This document shows, piece by piece, positions 8,457 through 17,534 of a stretch of DNA of 64,000 bases; the first letter of the stretch is position 1, and every line of letters starts with the position of its first letter. This stretch comes from Chitinophagaceae bacterium UBA3961 (GTDB lineage Bacteria > Bacteroidota > Bacteroidia > Chitinophagales > Chitinophagaceae). The DNA lies in assembly GCA_002385265.1 (NCBI GenBank), contig DGDD01000145.1, forward strand, positions 1-64,000, written 5' to 3'. Under the pieces are notes generated by a model that was not told the origin of the DNA, ran no database searches, and saw only the letters and a program-made list of their open reading frames with translations. Both the position numbers and the translations under genes were made by a program.

Positions 8457-10508
8457 TTATAAGTCCTTGAGCATGCGAATCAGCATATCCGTCTGATTTA
8501 CAGGCTCATAACAAACAAAGTGTTTGCACAGGTAGAATTGTGGTGTAGCATTCGAACTTTTTTCGGCTAATAAGGGAAAGCTCCTATTACTCCGGGGTGC
8601 GGACTGGTATACTTTGAGGGGTATAAATGTACGTAGAAATTCCGAATGTAGCTTCTCATGATCTGACCCTACTAAAGCTATTTCCGGAATTCCATAAGTA
8701 ATCCCTTGTAGCAACTGAGCCCATACTCCAAAAGAGCCGGGATAGCTAAGAATTACTTTTTGAAGCCCTCCTACCATCGCAACCGAACGCTCACGCCATT
8801 CACTGTTGTTAAACACGATGCCTAAATAATACAGGTTATGCGCCATCAAGGCATTGCCGGAGGGGGTGGCTCCATCGTATACTTCTTTTTTACGTACAAT
8901 CACATCGCCTTGGTTGGCATGTGTGTAAAAGAAATACCCTGTTTTGGGTTCGCTGAAGTGTTCCACCACCCAGTTGGTGAGATCCCTGGCTTTTACCAAG
9001 TATCCTCCTTCACCGGTGATTTCCTGTAATAAAATATATGACTTAATGACAGCTGCATAGTCGTCTAAGAAGGCCGGAATTTTCGCCGTTCCATTCTTAT
9101 AACTGTGCTTCCATTCATTCTTGTGATCAAATTTGCTTTCCAAAAAGCTCATCAATTCAGTAGCCGCTGTCAAGTATTGCTTTGCTCCAAATGCTGCATA
9201 AGCTTTGGCAAAGGCTTGAACCAGCATGGCATTCCAACCCAACAAGATCTTGTCGTCTAACAAGGGTTTGATGCGCTGTGAACGGATGGCAAGTAATTTC
9301 GCTACCGAAACACCAATGCTTTCCCTAAATGAGGCCTCGTCCAAATTGTGGACTTTGCAAAATTCTCCGGCTTTGAGTGGCGTATTCAGAATAGTCACGC
9401 CTTCCCAATTGCCTTCTTCGGTAATATCGAAATACTCGCAGAATAAAGCCGCATCTGTTCCCAAAGCCGCTTCTACTTCCGCTTTCGTCCACACGTAATA
9501 TTTACCCTCTTCTCCTTCACTGTCGGCATCGTAAGCACTGCAATAGCCACCCTCTGTTGTTTTCCATTCGTGTTGAATGAAGCCTAAGGTTTGTTCTACG
9601 ATGCGCTTGTAGTGATCGTCTTTGGTGATCTGATAGGCATCACACAATACTTGCACGAGCAATGCATTGTCGTACAACATTTTTTCGAAATGCGGTACAA
9701 GCCACGCTGCATCAGTGCTGTAGCGTGCAAAGCCGCCTTGCAATTGGTCGTACAAACCACCGCCGGCCATTTTATCGAGACTCAACAAAGCTTGCTTCAA
9801 TGCAGCTTGATTGCCTGTATGGAAATAATGTTGCAATAAAAAAGTAATCGAGAATGTTTGAGGGAATTTCGGTGCTCTTCCAAATCCACCTTCCTCAGTA
9901 TCGGCCGTCTTAAGCAAATTAGCCGCCATTTCAGCTACCATTTCTTTGGTGAACTGAGCAGGATTACCGGCACCGGTTTGAATACCGAAACTGTTGGATT
10001 GCTCCAAATGACCGGTTAGGTTCGTTGCTTGTGATTCTATTTGTTCGCGGCGTGTTTTGAAACTTTGAGCGATGCCTTCCAATACTTCGGTCCAACTGGC
10101 TCTTCCATGAGCCGGAATGGGTGGGAAATACGTACCACCATAAAAAGGCTTGGCATCGGGAGTGAGGAATACGTTCAAAGGCCAGCCACCGCTTCCGGTC
10201 ATGGCTTGAACTGCGTCCATATAAATATGATCTAAATCGGGGCGTTCTTCGCGGTCGATCTTGATATTAATGAAGTGTTGGTTCATGATGGCGGCAACCG
10301 CTTCATTTTCAAAGCTTTCGTGTTCCATTACATGACACCAGTGACAAGCAGCGTAGCCAATGCTTACCAAAATGGGCTTGTCTTCACTTTTCGCCAAAGC
10401 CAAAGCTTCCTCACCCCAGGGAAACCAGTTCACCGGGTTATGAGCGTGCTGTAACAAGTAAGGACTTGTTTCAGATGCGAGGCGATTTGTGTGTTTTAAT
10501 GATGACAT
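8457..10508 (-). CDS. Thioredoxin-domain protein of the DUF255/YyaL (SSP411) family
   Basis: A 683-aa cytoplasmic protein. The N-terminus is the DUF255 thioredoxin-like domain, with [19 protein letters not shown], the CxxC-type motif [13 protein letters not shown] (Cys55, Cys58) and [11 protein letters not shown]. The rest is an alpha/alpha-barrel resembling glycosidase or epimerase toroids ([48 protein letters not shown]). The length is normal for the family. The cellular role of this widely conserved family is not settled. No signal peptide is visible. It is transcribed alone, with 260 nt of gene-free sequence on its upstream side. Confidence 0.9.
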   Translation of the reverse strand: MSSLKHTNRLASETSPYLLQHAHNPVNWFPWGEEALALAKSEDKPILVSIGYAACHWCHVMEHESFENEAVAAIMNQHFINIKIDREERPDLDHIYMDAVQAMTGSGGWPLNVFLTPDAKPFYGGTYFPPIPAHGRASWTEVLEGIAQSFKTRREQIESQATNLTGHLEQSNSFGIQTGAGNPAQFTKEMVAEMAANLLKTADTEEGGFGRAPKFPQTFSITFLLQHYFHTGNQAALKQALLSLDKMAGGGLYDQLQGGFARYSTDAAWLVPHFEKMLYDNALLVQVLCDAYQITKDDHYKRIVEQTLGFIQHEWKTTEGGYCSAYDADSEGEEGKYYVWTKAEVEAALGTDAALFCEYFDITEEGNWEGVTILNTPLKAGEFCKVHNLDEASFRESIGVSVAKLLAIRSQRIKPLLDDKILLGWNAMLVQAFAKAYAAFGAKQYLTAATELMSFLESKFDHKNEWKHSYKNGTAKIPAFLDDYAAVIKSYILLQEITGEGGYLVKARDLTNWVVEHFSEPKTGYFFYTHANQGDVIVRKKEVYDGATPSGNALMAHNLYYLGIVFNNSEWRERSVAMVGGLQKVILSYPGSFGVWAQLLQGITYGIPEIALVGSDHEKLHSEFLRTFIPLKVYQSAPRSNRSFPLLAEKSSNATPQFYLCKHFVCYEPVNQTDMLIRMLKDL

Positions 10509-10769
10509 AGCTACGTTCTATCCGAACCGTAGCGGTGAAAATGAACCCTAGCCTATCTTTTAGAGGGACGGCAAAAGGGGGTGGACCAACAGTAGTTCGA
10601 ATAGTGTAGATGTTGTAGCTATACTCGAGCGGTTTTAGTACTTGTAAACTAATAAAGAAGACCCAAAAAATCAATTAAGGTTTAGTGAAATCTTTCCTTT
10701 AACAAAAAATTTAACGTCGGTTAAATAAAAATGTTGTGATAAAGAGGCGGTTAAATAAATTATAGGGGT

Positions 10770-11570
10770 TTATTTTTTCTTCAAAACCGATGATAAATAG
10801 GCGTCTAAAGCTGCAACCATGGAAGGGGAACTTGGTAAAGGCGCTTTGATATCGAGGGTTAGTCCGGCATCTTCCACTGCTTTTCCGGTATTTCCACCGA
10901 AAGCACCAATTCGGGTGCTTTTTTGGTCGAAACCGGGCATATTATCAAATAAGCTCTTAACGCCACTAGGAGTAAAGAAACAAATGATATCGAAATGGTT
11001 TTTGCTGAGAAGGTCTTTTACGTCGGCGCTAATGGTACGGTACATAAACGGTGTTACGTATTCGCATTTGTTGGTTTTTAACCAGCCAACGATCTCATTG
11101 TCTTGTTGGTTTTCAGAGCAGGGGTACAAGAACTTCTCGTTCTCTTTGTGCTTGTTGATCACATCGAACATGCTCTTATTGGTACCATCGGCACCATAAA
11201 AAACCTTGCGCTTTCTATAGAGAATGAATTTCTGCAAATACAGTGCTACTGCTTCTGTGATGCAGAAGTACTTCGTGTCTTGAGAGATGGCCAATTTCAT
11301 TTCTTCGCAAGTGCGGAAGAAGTGATCGATGGCGTTGCGACTGGTGAATATGACCGCTGTATAGGCAGCGATGTCAATCTTTTGTTTTCTGAATTCTTTT
11401 GCAGGAATGCCTTCTAGTTTGATGAAGGGCTGGAATGCCAGTTCTACCCCATATTTTCGGCCAAGCTCGAAATAGGGAGATTTATCGGTTTCCGGTCTAG
11501 GTTGCGTAATCAGAATCTTTTTGATTGATACGCCGGATGTTGATCCTGTGGTAGCCCCGTTTTTCACCAT
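10770..11570 (-). CDS. hemD: Uroporphyrinogen-III synthase (HemD)
   Basis: A cytoplasmic enzyme of about 266 aa that cyclises hydroxymethylbilane to uroporphyrinogen III in haem synthesis. It has the two-domain HemD fold pattern, with KKILITQPRPETDKSPY at the start, YTAVIFTSRNAIDHFF, FDIICFFTPSGVKSLFDNMP and TRIGAFGGNTGKAVEDAGL. I start it at ATG 11570. The same frame extends to a TTG at 11609 inside the neighbouring gene, which would add 13 residues without family resemblance. It lies 19 nt downstream of the DUF4271 gene on the same strand, so the two probably share a transcript. Confidence 0.9.
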   Translation of the reverse strand: MVKNGATTGSTSGVSIKKILITQPRPETDKSPYFELGRKYGVELAFQPFIKLEGIPAKEFRKQKIDIAAYTAVIFTSRNAIDHFFRTCEEMKLAISQDTKYFCITEAVALYLQKFILYRKRKVFYGADGTNKSMFDVINKHKENEKFLYPCSENQQDNEIVGWLKTNKCEYVTPFMYRTISADVKDLLSKNHFDIICFFTPSGVKSLFDNMPGFDQKSTRIGAFGGNTGKAVEDAGLTLDIKAPLPSSPSMVAALDAYLSSVLKKK

Positions 11571-11589
11571 ACTGTTCAGATGTCGAAAG

Positions 11590-12558
11590 TTAATTGTTTC
11601 GTTCCACAATTGTTGTCAAAAACTTAAACAAAAGCAATAGTGGAGCGATTTCGAAGGCGCAAAGGTAAAGAAAAAAATGGAATGGATTTACTTTTATTTC
11701 ACCCCGCACGGCTCTATAGGAAAGCCAAAAACGGTACACAAAGAGGCCTACCACAAGTGCTAAGGAGAGCACCACCACGGCATGAATAATGGCATCTGTT
11801 GGAAAAGCCATGAGCATAATGATGGGTATGAGGAAAATTCCCAATACTTTATTTATCATGAAAACCACGAAGATATAGGCATCTGCAGCCTTGTCTGCAC
11901 GCAGAATCCAACCAATAATCTTCATCACTATAAACTTGCCTGTGTAGAGAACTAGCAGTCCACCGGCACTGTAAAGAAACACTTCCCAAAAGTCCCAGTT
12001 GCTGAGTAGTTGGTAGTATTTTGCCAAAAAGCTTGTGTACAAGGAGGCCGAGAACAGAAACAACGCATTCAGCATGAGGGAAGGCGCGGGTGTCTGTGTT
12101 AATTGGTCGCGCAATTGCTGTTGACGCAGAGTGGCCCTAAAGAATAAGGCCATCAAATTGTTGTGATACTTGATGAATACCGATCGCACGAGGCCATAAA
12201 AGAACAATAAGGCGATAATGATATAGAATACCGGCTCGTCGCCCGTAACCCTGCGTTCTTGCATGGTGAGCAATACCGGCTCTTTATAAATGGGCAAAAT
12301 GGTCAGTTCTTTGAACCATTTCATTGTGGCAGCGGTATTGTTGGTGCTATCGGGTGAATTGAGATAAGCCGTTACCTTTTTCTGCAAACTATCGTTGCGC
12401 TGTTGATCCCACACCTGTTTTAAACTATCAATGTTTACCGGAGACACTGCCAATGGAGTTACGGTACCGGCCCCTTTTTGAAGGGTATCCGTTTGAGCGT
12501 TTGCAGCCGTTCCGAAACACAACAAGAGGCAGCTAAAAAGAAAGTGGTAAAACTTCAT
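11590..12558 (-). CDS. DUF4271 family inner-membrane protein
   Basis: A 322-aa protein with a signal-peptide-like N-terminus (FLFSCLLLCFGTAANAQ), a polar region to about residue 100, then about six transmembrane helices (for example YIIIALLFFYGLV, FLIPIIMLMAF and ALVVGLFVYRFWL). I assign it to the Bacteroidota-specific DUF4271 family from its layout and its position directly before hemD, where that family is typically found. The biochemical role is unknown. Cotranscription with hemD is likely from the 19-nt spacing. A -7 box (TATTTTTG) lies at 12576-12583, 17 nt before the ATG. Confidence 0.8.
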   Translation of the reverse strand: MKFYHFLFSCLLLCFGTAANAQTDTLQKGAGTVTPLAVSPVNIDSLKQVWDQQRNDSLQKKVTAYLNSPDSTNNTAATMKWFKELTILPIYKEPVLLTMQERRVTGDEPVFYIIIALLFFYGLVRSVFIKYHNNLMALFFRATLRQQQLRDQLTQTPAPSLMLNALFLFSASLYTSFLAKYYQLLSNWDFWEVFLYSAGGLLVLYTGKFIVMKIIGWILRADKAADAYIFVVFMINKVLGIFLIPIIMLMAFPTDAIIHAVVVLSLALVVGLFVYRFWLSYRAVRGEIKVNPFHFFLYLCAFEIAPLLLLFKFLTTIVERNN

Positions 12559-12575
12559 TGATTTAATTGGGTTGG

Positions 12576-12583
12576 CAAAAATA
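12576..12583 (-). promoter_or_regulatory. -7 box (TATTTTTG) for the DUF4271-hemD unit
   Basis: A perfect TAnnTTTG match on the minus strand, 17 nt upstream of ATG 12558 in the gap after the Omp85 gene. No clear -33 TTG is at the expected spacing. Confidence 0.5.
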
Positions 12584-12600
12584 AGTAAGAGTTCTTAGGT

Positions 12601-14427
12601 TTAAAAGAAGTTTACATATCCTAGGTGAATCTTCGACTGTCGCAAGCTGAAGTCGAGGTCATTTCTCTTCCCTGCAGCAAAAGAAATATTGAACATACCT
12701 GCTTTGGTTTCCAAAGACAAGCCCGCTCCTGCTCCAATAAATTGATTGTTACGTTTGGCACCGTCCGCTGCGTTCTGGGTAAGGGCCGCATCTACAAAAC
12801 TGAACAGGTAGGAGTTACGGCCAATCAGGTACCGATACTCTGCCGTAAATACAGCATACCTCGAAGCATAAATGCTTTCTTCATCAAAACCTCTTAACAA
12901 TTTATAGCCTCCAATTTGAAACAGTTCGTTTCGAAAAATAGAAGCACTTTCGATCCAACCAATACTAGCCCCTGCTTTAATAGTAGATACCGGTGTAAGC
13001 TTGAAATAGTGGGCTCCTTGCGCTTTCACACGAAACTGATAGGATTTTAATTGAAAGGTATCGTACAACCGATCAAACTTATAAGTGGGATCTGCATTGT
13101 CAGTTAAACTTAGGATCACATTGTTTTTCTTGATCGTTTTTGTTCCTACTGTAATGGTACCGGTCCATTCGTTCCCTGAAGTAGGGTTGTATCGGTAATT
13201 TGTAGTGTACCCATCGTATTTGAAACCAAAACTGATGATGCGCAAATCGAGTTCTTGCGGCAGGGTTTTGGTGGCTTTCACCACATTGGTGTCGACGGTT
13301 AGCAGGTTCGATTGCTGACTTTGAATGAAAAGGGTCCCGGTTTGATTGAGGTTGATATCATAGGTTGTTCCGAGCTGCATGTTGATGTTGATGAAGCTGG
13401 AATCTTTTTTAAACAAATCGAATGAACTGGTAATTCCAAAAGCCGAACCGGCGAGGTAAGGGTATTGAAAGAGCAGGTTAAGCCTTGGCGATTTCAACTG
13501 TAATTGTTGCCAGTTCAACCCAATGGTTTCTCCCCCACCCAATGCATTCTTCAAATTAACGGTGGCTTCACCGGTAAACTGCATTTTGGTTCTCGGCGCT
13601 TCGTAAATATTGTTGGCGGCTTCTGTGGCAGGCAGTAATCCAACGAGCACATTGATTTGACTGCTCTTACGAGGCGCCAAGTATAAGTTGAGAATGGAAC
13701 CGGTACCCAAGCGGGTCAAACTCCAAGGTTGTTGTTCTTGCAGAAAGGGCAGCTCATCGATTCGTCTCGATACTTTCATGAGCGTCGACTTCTTAAAATA
13801 AGACCCATTCATAATTCCTAAGTACCGTTGTAAGAATTTGGGATTGATGACGGCCGTTCCCATGTTTCGAATGCTGTCGATTTTATAGAGCGGTCCTTTT
13901 TGCAAACTCATTTGCGCTTCCAATCCATCGGCGCCTTCTTTGATGTTAACAAGTTTGAGCGTAGCGAAGGGATAGCCATTGTTGTCGAGGTAGTTGAGAA
14001 TGCCTTCTTGCAATTGCTTAATGGCCGTAAAGTTCACAAAGTTTTTTTCGAATAGTTGTTCCTGATAGCCTACTGCGTCAAGGATCTTTTTATCGATGGA
14101 ATCGGTATAGAATTTATTCCATACATAGCGTTCTCCGATGTAAAGATTGAGATAGGTAGCGGCTGTATCGGTGTGAACACTGTCGATTGAAGCAGCAATA
14201 TATCCTTTGGTATGAAGGAGGTTGGGAAGTCGGTTGATGTAGAGTAAAGCCAACTGAGGATCTTCAAAATCGGTGTTGAGTTTGAGGCTGTCTTTTGCGA
14301 AGGCAGCGGGTTTATCGGATAGTTGGTAGTGAACTTTATGGGTGGTTTGAGCATAGGAAGAGGCGAACAGGAGGAATCCTGTCACTAAAAAAAGTGATTT
14401 CAGTATGGATCGTGTTAACTTTGCCAT
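12601..14427 (-). CDS. Omp85/BamA-TamA family outer-membrane protein
   Basis: A 608-aa protein with a signal peptide (LFLVTGFLLFASSYAQ). Residues about 30-250 have the short alpha/beta units of POTRA domains, for example NFTAIKQLQEGILNYLDNNGYPFA. The C-terminal beta-barrel carries the Omp85 signature GGYKLLRGFDEESI (the LRGF motif) and ends in an aromatic residue (GYVNFF). Family members insert or translocate outer-membrane proteins. It is shorter than BamA and closer to TamA-like proteins. It ends 42 nt before the DUF4271 ATG, so it may head the same operon, and it is divergent from hemW. Confidence 0.85.
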   Translation of the reverse strand: MAKLTRSILKSLFLVTGFLLFASSYAQTTHKVHYQLSDKPAAFAKDSLKLNTDFEDPQLALLYINRLPNLLHTKGYIAASIDSVHTDTAATYLNLYIGERYVWNKFYTDSIDKKILDAVGYQEQLFEKNFVNFTAIKQLQEGILNYLDNNGYPFATLKLVNIKEGADGLEAQMSLQKGPLYKIDSIRNMGTAVINPKFLQRYLGIMNGSYFKKSTLMKVSRRIDELPFLQEQQPWSLTRLGTGSILNLYLAPRKSSQINVLVGLLPATEAANNIYEAPRTKMQFTGEATVNLKNALGGGETIGLNWQQLQLKSPRLNLLFQYPYLAGSAFGITSSFDLFKKDSSFININMQLGTTYDINLNQTGTLFIQSQQSNLLTVDTNVVKATKTLPQELDLRIISFGFKYDGYTTNYRYNPTSGNEWTGTITVGTKTIKKNNVILSLTDNADPTYKFDRLYDTFQLKSYQFRVKAQGAHYFKLTPVSTIKAGASIGWIESASIFRNELFQIGGYKLLRGFDEESIYASRYAVFTAEYRYLIGRNSYLFSFVDAALTQNAADGAKRNNQFIGAGAGLSLETKAGMFNISFAAGKRNDLDFSLRQSKIHLGYVNFF

Positions 14428-14477
14428 TCTCCCATTCAGTAAGCGGATGTAATTTCCGATAAAATTGTAGCATTTGT

Positions 14478-15605
14478 ATGGCCGGAATTTATATACATAT
14501 ACCCTATTGCAAGAAAGCCTGCCATTACTGCAATTTTCATTTCTCTACATCGCTGCAATCCAAAAACGATTTTGTACCGGCTTTATTGAATGAAATAGCG
14601 CTCAGGGACAATTATTTGGGTGAAAATCCAAGAATCGAAACCATCTATTTTGGTGGGGGCACTCCTTCCCTACTCAGCGATGAAGAATTGGGTCAAATTA
14701 TTACCGCCATAAAAGAGCGGTTTGAGGTAGCCCCAGATGCCGAGCTTACACTGGAAACCAATCCGGATGATATTACTGTAGAACGATTGAAGGGTTGGCA
14801 AGCAATTGGCGTAAACCGGCTCAGCATTGGTGTTCAGAGTTTTCAAGAGAAGGAATTAGAATGGATGAATAGGGCTCACAATGTGCAGCAAGCAATTGAA
14901 AGTATTGAAACCGGATTAAAGTATTTCCCGAATAGCAGTATTGACTTGATCTATGGAGGTCCGGATTTAACGGACGAACAGTGGAAAGACCATGTAGATC
15001 GGGTGATTGCGTGGAAAGTGCCGCATGTGAGTTGTTATGCATTAACGGTGGAGCCGCAAACGGCTTTGGATCATTTCATCAAAAAGAAACAAAGCAAACC
15101 GGTAGATGCGGAGGCACAGGCACGACAGTTTTTATTGCTAATGCAATGGCTTCGTGAAGCAGGATATGAACACTATGAGATCAGCAATTTTGCATTGCCG
15201 GGATTTCGTAGCAGGCATAATAGTTCGTACTGGAGGGGATTGCCCTATTTGGGATTGGGACCGAGTGCGCATTCGTACGACGGGAAGAGCAGGCAATGGA
15301 ATGTAGCGAACAATGCACTGTATATTCAGAGTTTGAAAAACAATACGGTGCCTTTTGAGCAAGAAGTGTTGAGCGAGAAGGATCGGTACAATGAGTTTGT
15401 GATGATTAGTTTGAGAACGATGGAAGGAGTGAGCAAGGCAAAGTTAGAAGCGGAATTCGAGCGTAGTATTGTTGATACTTTTCAGAAAGAAGTGAAGCGG
15501 TTTATTGATAGTGGATGGGTAGTGGAAGATGCGGTATCGTTTCGGTTGAGTGATGAGGGGAGGCTGAGAGCGGATGGAGTGGCGGCGGAGTTGTTTGTGG
15601 GTTAG
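14478..15605 (+). CDS. hemW: HemW, radical SAM haem chaperone (formerly HemN-like)
   Basis: A 375-aa cytoplasmic radical SAM protein. The [4Fe-4S] cluster motif is at the very N-terminus (YCKKACHYCNF; Cys11, Cys15, Cys18), followed by ETIYFGGGTPSLL and GVNRLSIGVQSFQ. The C-terminal HemN-like domain has NSSYWRGLPYLGLGPSAHSY. HemW proteins bind haem and act as chaperones rather than as the true coproporphyrinogen oxidase; that assignment rests on length and family, not on assay. The gene diverges from the Omp85 gene. Its TAG stop is embedded in the start of the dispersed repeat module E ('gttaggtgttaggc'). Confidence 0.93.
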   Translation: MAGIYIHIPYCKKACHYCNFHFSTSLQSKNDFVPALLNEIALRDNYLGENPRIETIYFGGGTPSLLSDEELGQIITAIKERFEVAPDAELTLETNPDDITVERLKGWQAIGVNRLSIGVQSFQEKELEWMNRAHNVQQAIESIETGLKYFPNSSIDLIYGGPDLTDEQWKDHVDRVIAWKVPHVSCYALTVEPQTALDHFIKKKQSKPVDAEAQARQFLLLMQWLREAGYEHYEISNFALPGFRSRHNSSYWRGLPYLGLGPSAHSYDGKSRQWNVANNALYIQSLKNNTVPFEQEVLSEKDRYNEFVMISLRTMEGVSKAKLEAEFERSIVDTFQKEVKRFIDSGWVVEDAVSFRLSDEGRLRADGVAAELFVG

Positions 15606-16115
15606 GTGTTAGGTGTTAGGCTTTAGGCATTAGGCATTGGGCGTTAGGCATTAGGCTTTAGGCTTTAGGTTCACCGCAGCGGCCGCGAAGAGCGCAAAGT
15701 AGTCGCGAAGAGTGGTTGCTTTTTTTCATTGTGGCGATGCAGCGTTCTTCGACTAGCCCGTCGGCAGCTGAGTAAATGCTCGCAGCTAAAAACGTTGCGA
15801 ACCTTTGCGTTCTTTGTTTCGTTGCGGTAGAGGGAAATAATCGAGGATTTTGATGACTGAAAACAATAAGGGCGCTTCTGTTTTTTCACCACGGATAGCA
15901 CAAATTAATACAGATTCTCACAGATTAGAGCCCGGAATTATATCAGTCTCTTAACTAAATATTCTTTTCACCGCAGCGGCGCAGCGTCCTTCGGCTCGCT
16001 CAGGACAAGCTCGCAGCGTTTTCGCAGCGCTGGCAGTCTGTATGTATTTCCCCCCTCCTATTCCTTGTCTGACTTTCCTCGATCCTCGTTTCCTCGCTCC
16101 TGTATTCCCGCTGTT
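15603..16115. repeat. Intergenic repeat block 3: modules E-B-D-B-C with a nested insert
   Basis: No gene is seen between hemW and gpsA. The order is E (ttaggtgttaggctttagg, about 15603-15670), degenerate B (about 15671-15836), D (accacggatagcac ... cacagattagagcc, about 15894-15952), B (from about 15970) and C (about 16041-16115). The second B copy is interrupted at 15987-16011 by a 'tccttcggctcgctcaggac' unit flanked on both sides by 'gcagcg'-type words. Confidence 0.75.
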
Positions 16116-16206
16116 TTATTGTTAATTAATACTTTCCTTTCGCTCTAAACTAATCAACTCAAATCTCAAACACCTAACTCTCCTTGTTATTTGCCAAATT
16201 TTCCCT

Positions 16207-16214
16207 CAATTTTG
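16207..16214 (+). promoter_or_regulatory. -7-like box (CAATTTTG) for gpsA
   Basis: CAATTTTG differs from TAnnTTTG at one position and ends 17 nt before ATG 16232. It argues against the upstream in-frame start at 16184. Confidence 0.4.
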
Positions 16215-16231
16215 ACGAAAATGAACACACT

Positions 16232-17239
16232 ATGATGCGTTGGGGCATATTAGGCAGCGGCAGTTGGGCAACCGCATTAGCAAAACTTCTCACTGATAAT
16301 GGCCAATCCATTAACTGGTGGATCCGTAACGAAGAAAGCATTGCATATCTCAAAAAACGCAAGCACAATCCGCATTACCTCACTTCGGTCTATTTCGATA
16401 CCAATCTGATCTCCATGAATTCAGATGTGGCTGCCATTGCCGCCGCTTCCGATATACTCTTGGTAGCCGTTCCTTCTGCCTATGTTTTGGAAACTCTCCA
16501 AAAGATTCCAAAAGAAGTACTCCGCACTAAAAAATTACTATCTGCAGTTAAAGGGATCTTGCCTGAACAAGATATCTTGTTAAATCACTTCTTAGTAAAA
16601 GAATGGCAATTTGATGCTGCCAATTATTATACTGTGATGGGGCCTTGCCACGCCGAAGAAGTAGCTGCGGAAAAATTATCATATTTAACTTTTTCAGGTG
16701 AATCGGCTTCCGATACTGCCGATATAGCCGCCTGTTTTCATACGCCCTATTTAAATACTGTAGTCAATGCCGATGTATGTGGTGTTCAATACGCAGCAGT
16801 GCTGAAAAATATTTATGCATTGGGCGCCGGTATTGCTCACGGTTTGGAATATGGCGACAATTTCCTCAGTGTGTTCATCGCTAATTGCGCCGATGAAATG
16901 GCCGGGTTCTTGCGAACTGTTCAAAAAGCAGAACAGCCCGATTGCGACAAACAAAACTATTCTGCTTCAGTATATTTAGGTGATCTTCTAGTAACCTGCT
17001 ATTCACTCTTCAGTAGAAACAGAACCTTCGGTAACATGATCGGCAAGGGCTATTCCGTAAAAGCAGCCCAACTCGAAATGAACATGGTAGCCGAAGGATT
17101 CAACGCCAGCAAATGCATCTACAACATCAATCAACAGGTACAATACCCCATGCCCATCGCTTCCACCATCTACCAAATTCTCTGGAAGGGACTAAAACCT
17201 TCGGAAGGGTTTAAGATGATTGAGGAAAAACTGAAATAA
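16232..17239 (+). CDS. gpsA: Glycerol-3-phosphate dehydrogenase [NAD(P)+]
   Basis: A cytoplasmic enzyme of about 335 aa that reduces dihydroxyacetone phosphate to sn-glycerol-3-phosphate for phospholipid synthesis. The NAD-binding start is WGILGSGSWATALAKLL (GxGxxA type). The substrate-binding part includes AAVLKNIYALGAGIAHGLEYGDN, with the conserved lysine in LKNIYALG, and RNRTFGNMIGKGYS. I start at ATG 16232 (a second ATG follows at 16235), because the frame upstream to 16184 passes through a -7-like box and lacks homology. The stop codon is followed at once by repeat module A (taattaataattaacaatt). Confidence 0.95.
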   Translation: MMRWGILGSGSWATALAKLLTDNGQSINWWIRNEESIAYLKKRKHNPHYLTSVYFDTNLISMNSDVAAIAAASDILLVAVPSAYVLETLQKIPKEVLRTKKLLSAVKGILPEQDILLNHFLVKEWQFDAANYYTVMGPCHAEEVAAEKLSYLTFSGESASDTADIAACFHTPYLNTVVNADVCGVQYAAVLKNIYALGAGIAHGLEYGDNFLSVFIANCADEMAGFLRTVQKAEQPDCDKQNYSASVYLGDLLVTCYSLFSRNRTFGNMIGKGYSVKAAQLEMNMVAEGFNASKCIYNINQQVQYPMPIASTIYQILWKGLKPSEGFKMIEEKLK

Positions 17240-17465
17240 TTAATAATTAACAATTAATAATTAATAATTGAACAGCCGGAGCCAATTAATAATTAATAAG
17301 TAATAATTAATAATTGAACAGCGGAGTACAGGAACGAGGAGACGAGGAAAGAGGGAGATGAATGAAAAACAGAGAGACTATCTGCGCCGCGAAAACGCTG
17401 CGTTCGCTGCGCCGCTGCGGTTAACCTAAAGCCTAATACCTAAGGCCTAATGCCTAAAACTTAAC
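17237..17465. repeat. Intergenic repeat block 4: modules A-A-C-B-E, beginning at the gpsA stop
   Basis: Directly from the gpsA stop codon: module A twice (AT-rich 'aattaataattaacaatt', each ending in gaacagccgg or gaacagcgg, to about 17322), module C in reverse (ggaacgaggagacgagg), module B in reverse (gcgaaaacgctgcgttcg, about 17383-17422), and module E (cctaaagcctaatacc, about 17424-17460). Confidence 0.75.
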
Positions 17466-17474
17466 CCTTAATCG

Positions 17475-17504
17475 AAAGAGGCCCCGAATTCTCGGAGCCT
17501 CTTT
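17475..17504 (-). terminator. Hairpin terminator between gpsA and the HlyD/TolC operon
   Basis: AAAGAGGC pairs with GCCTCTTT, and additional CCG/CGG pairing lies inside the loop. It is 30 nt beyond the HlyD stop on the minus strand. It could also serve gpsA from the other side. Confidence 0.6.
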
Positions 17505-17534
17505 ACTAATTTCCAAATTATCTAATTCTCAAAT

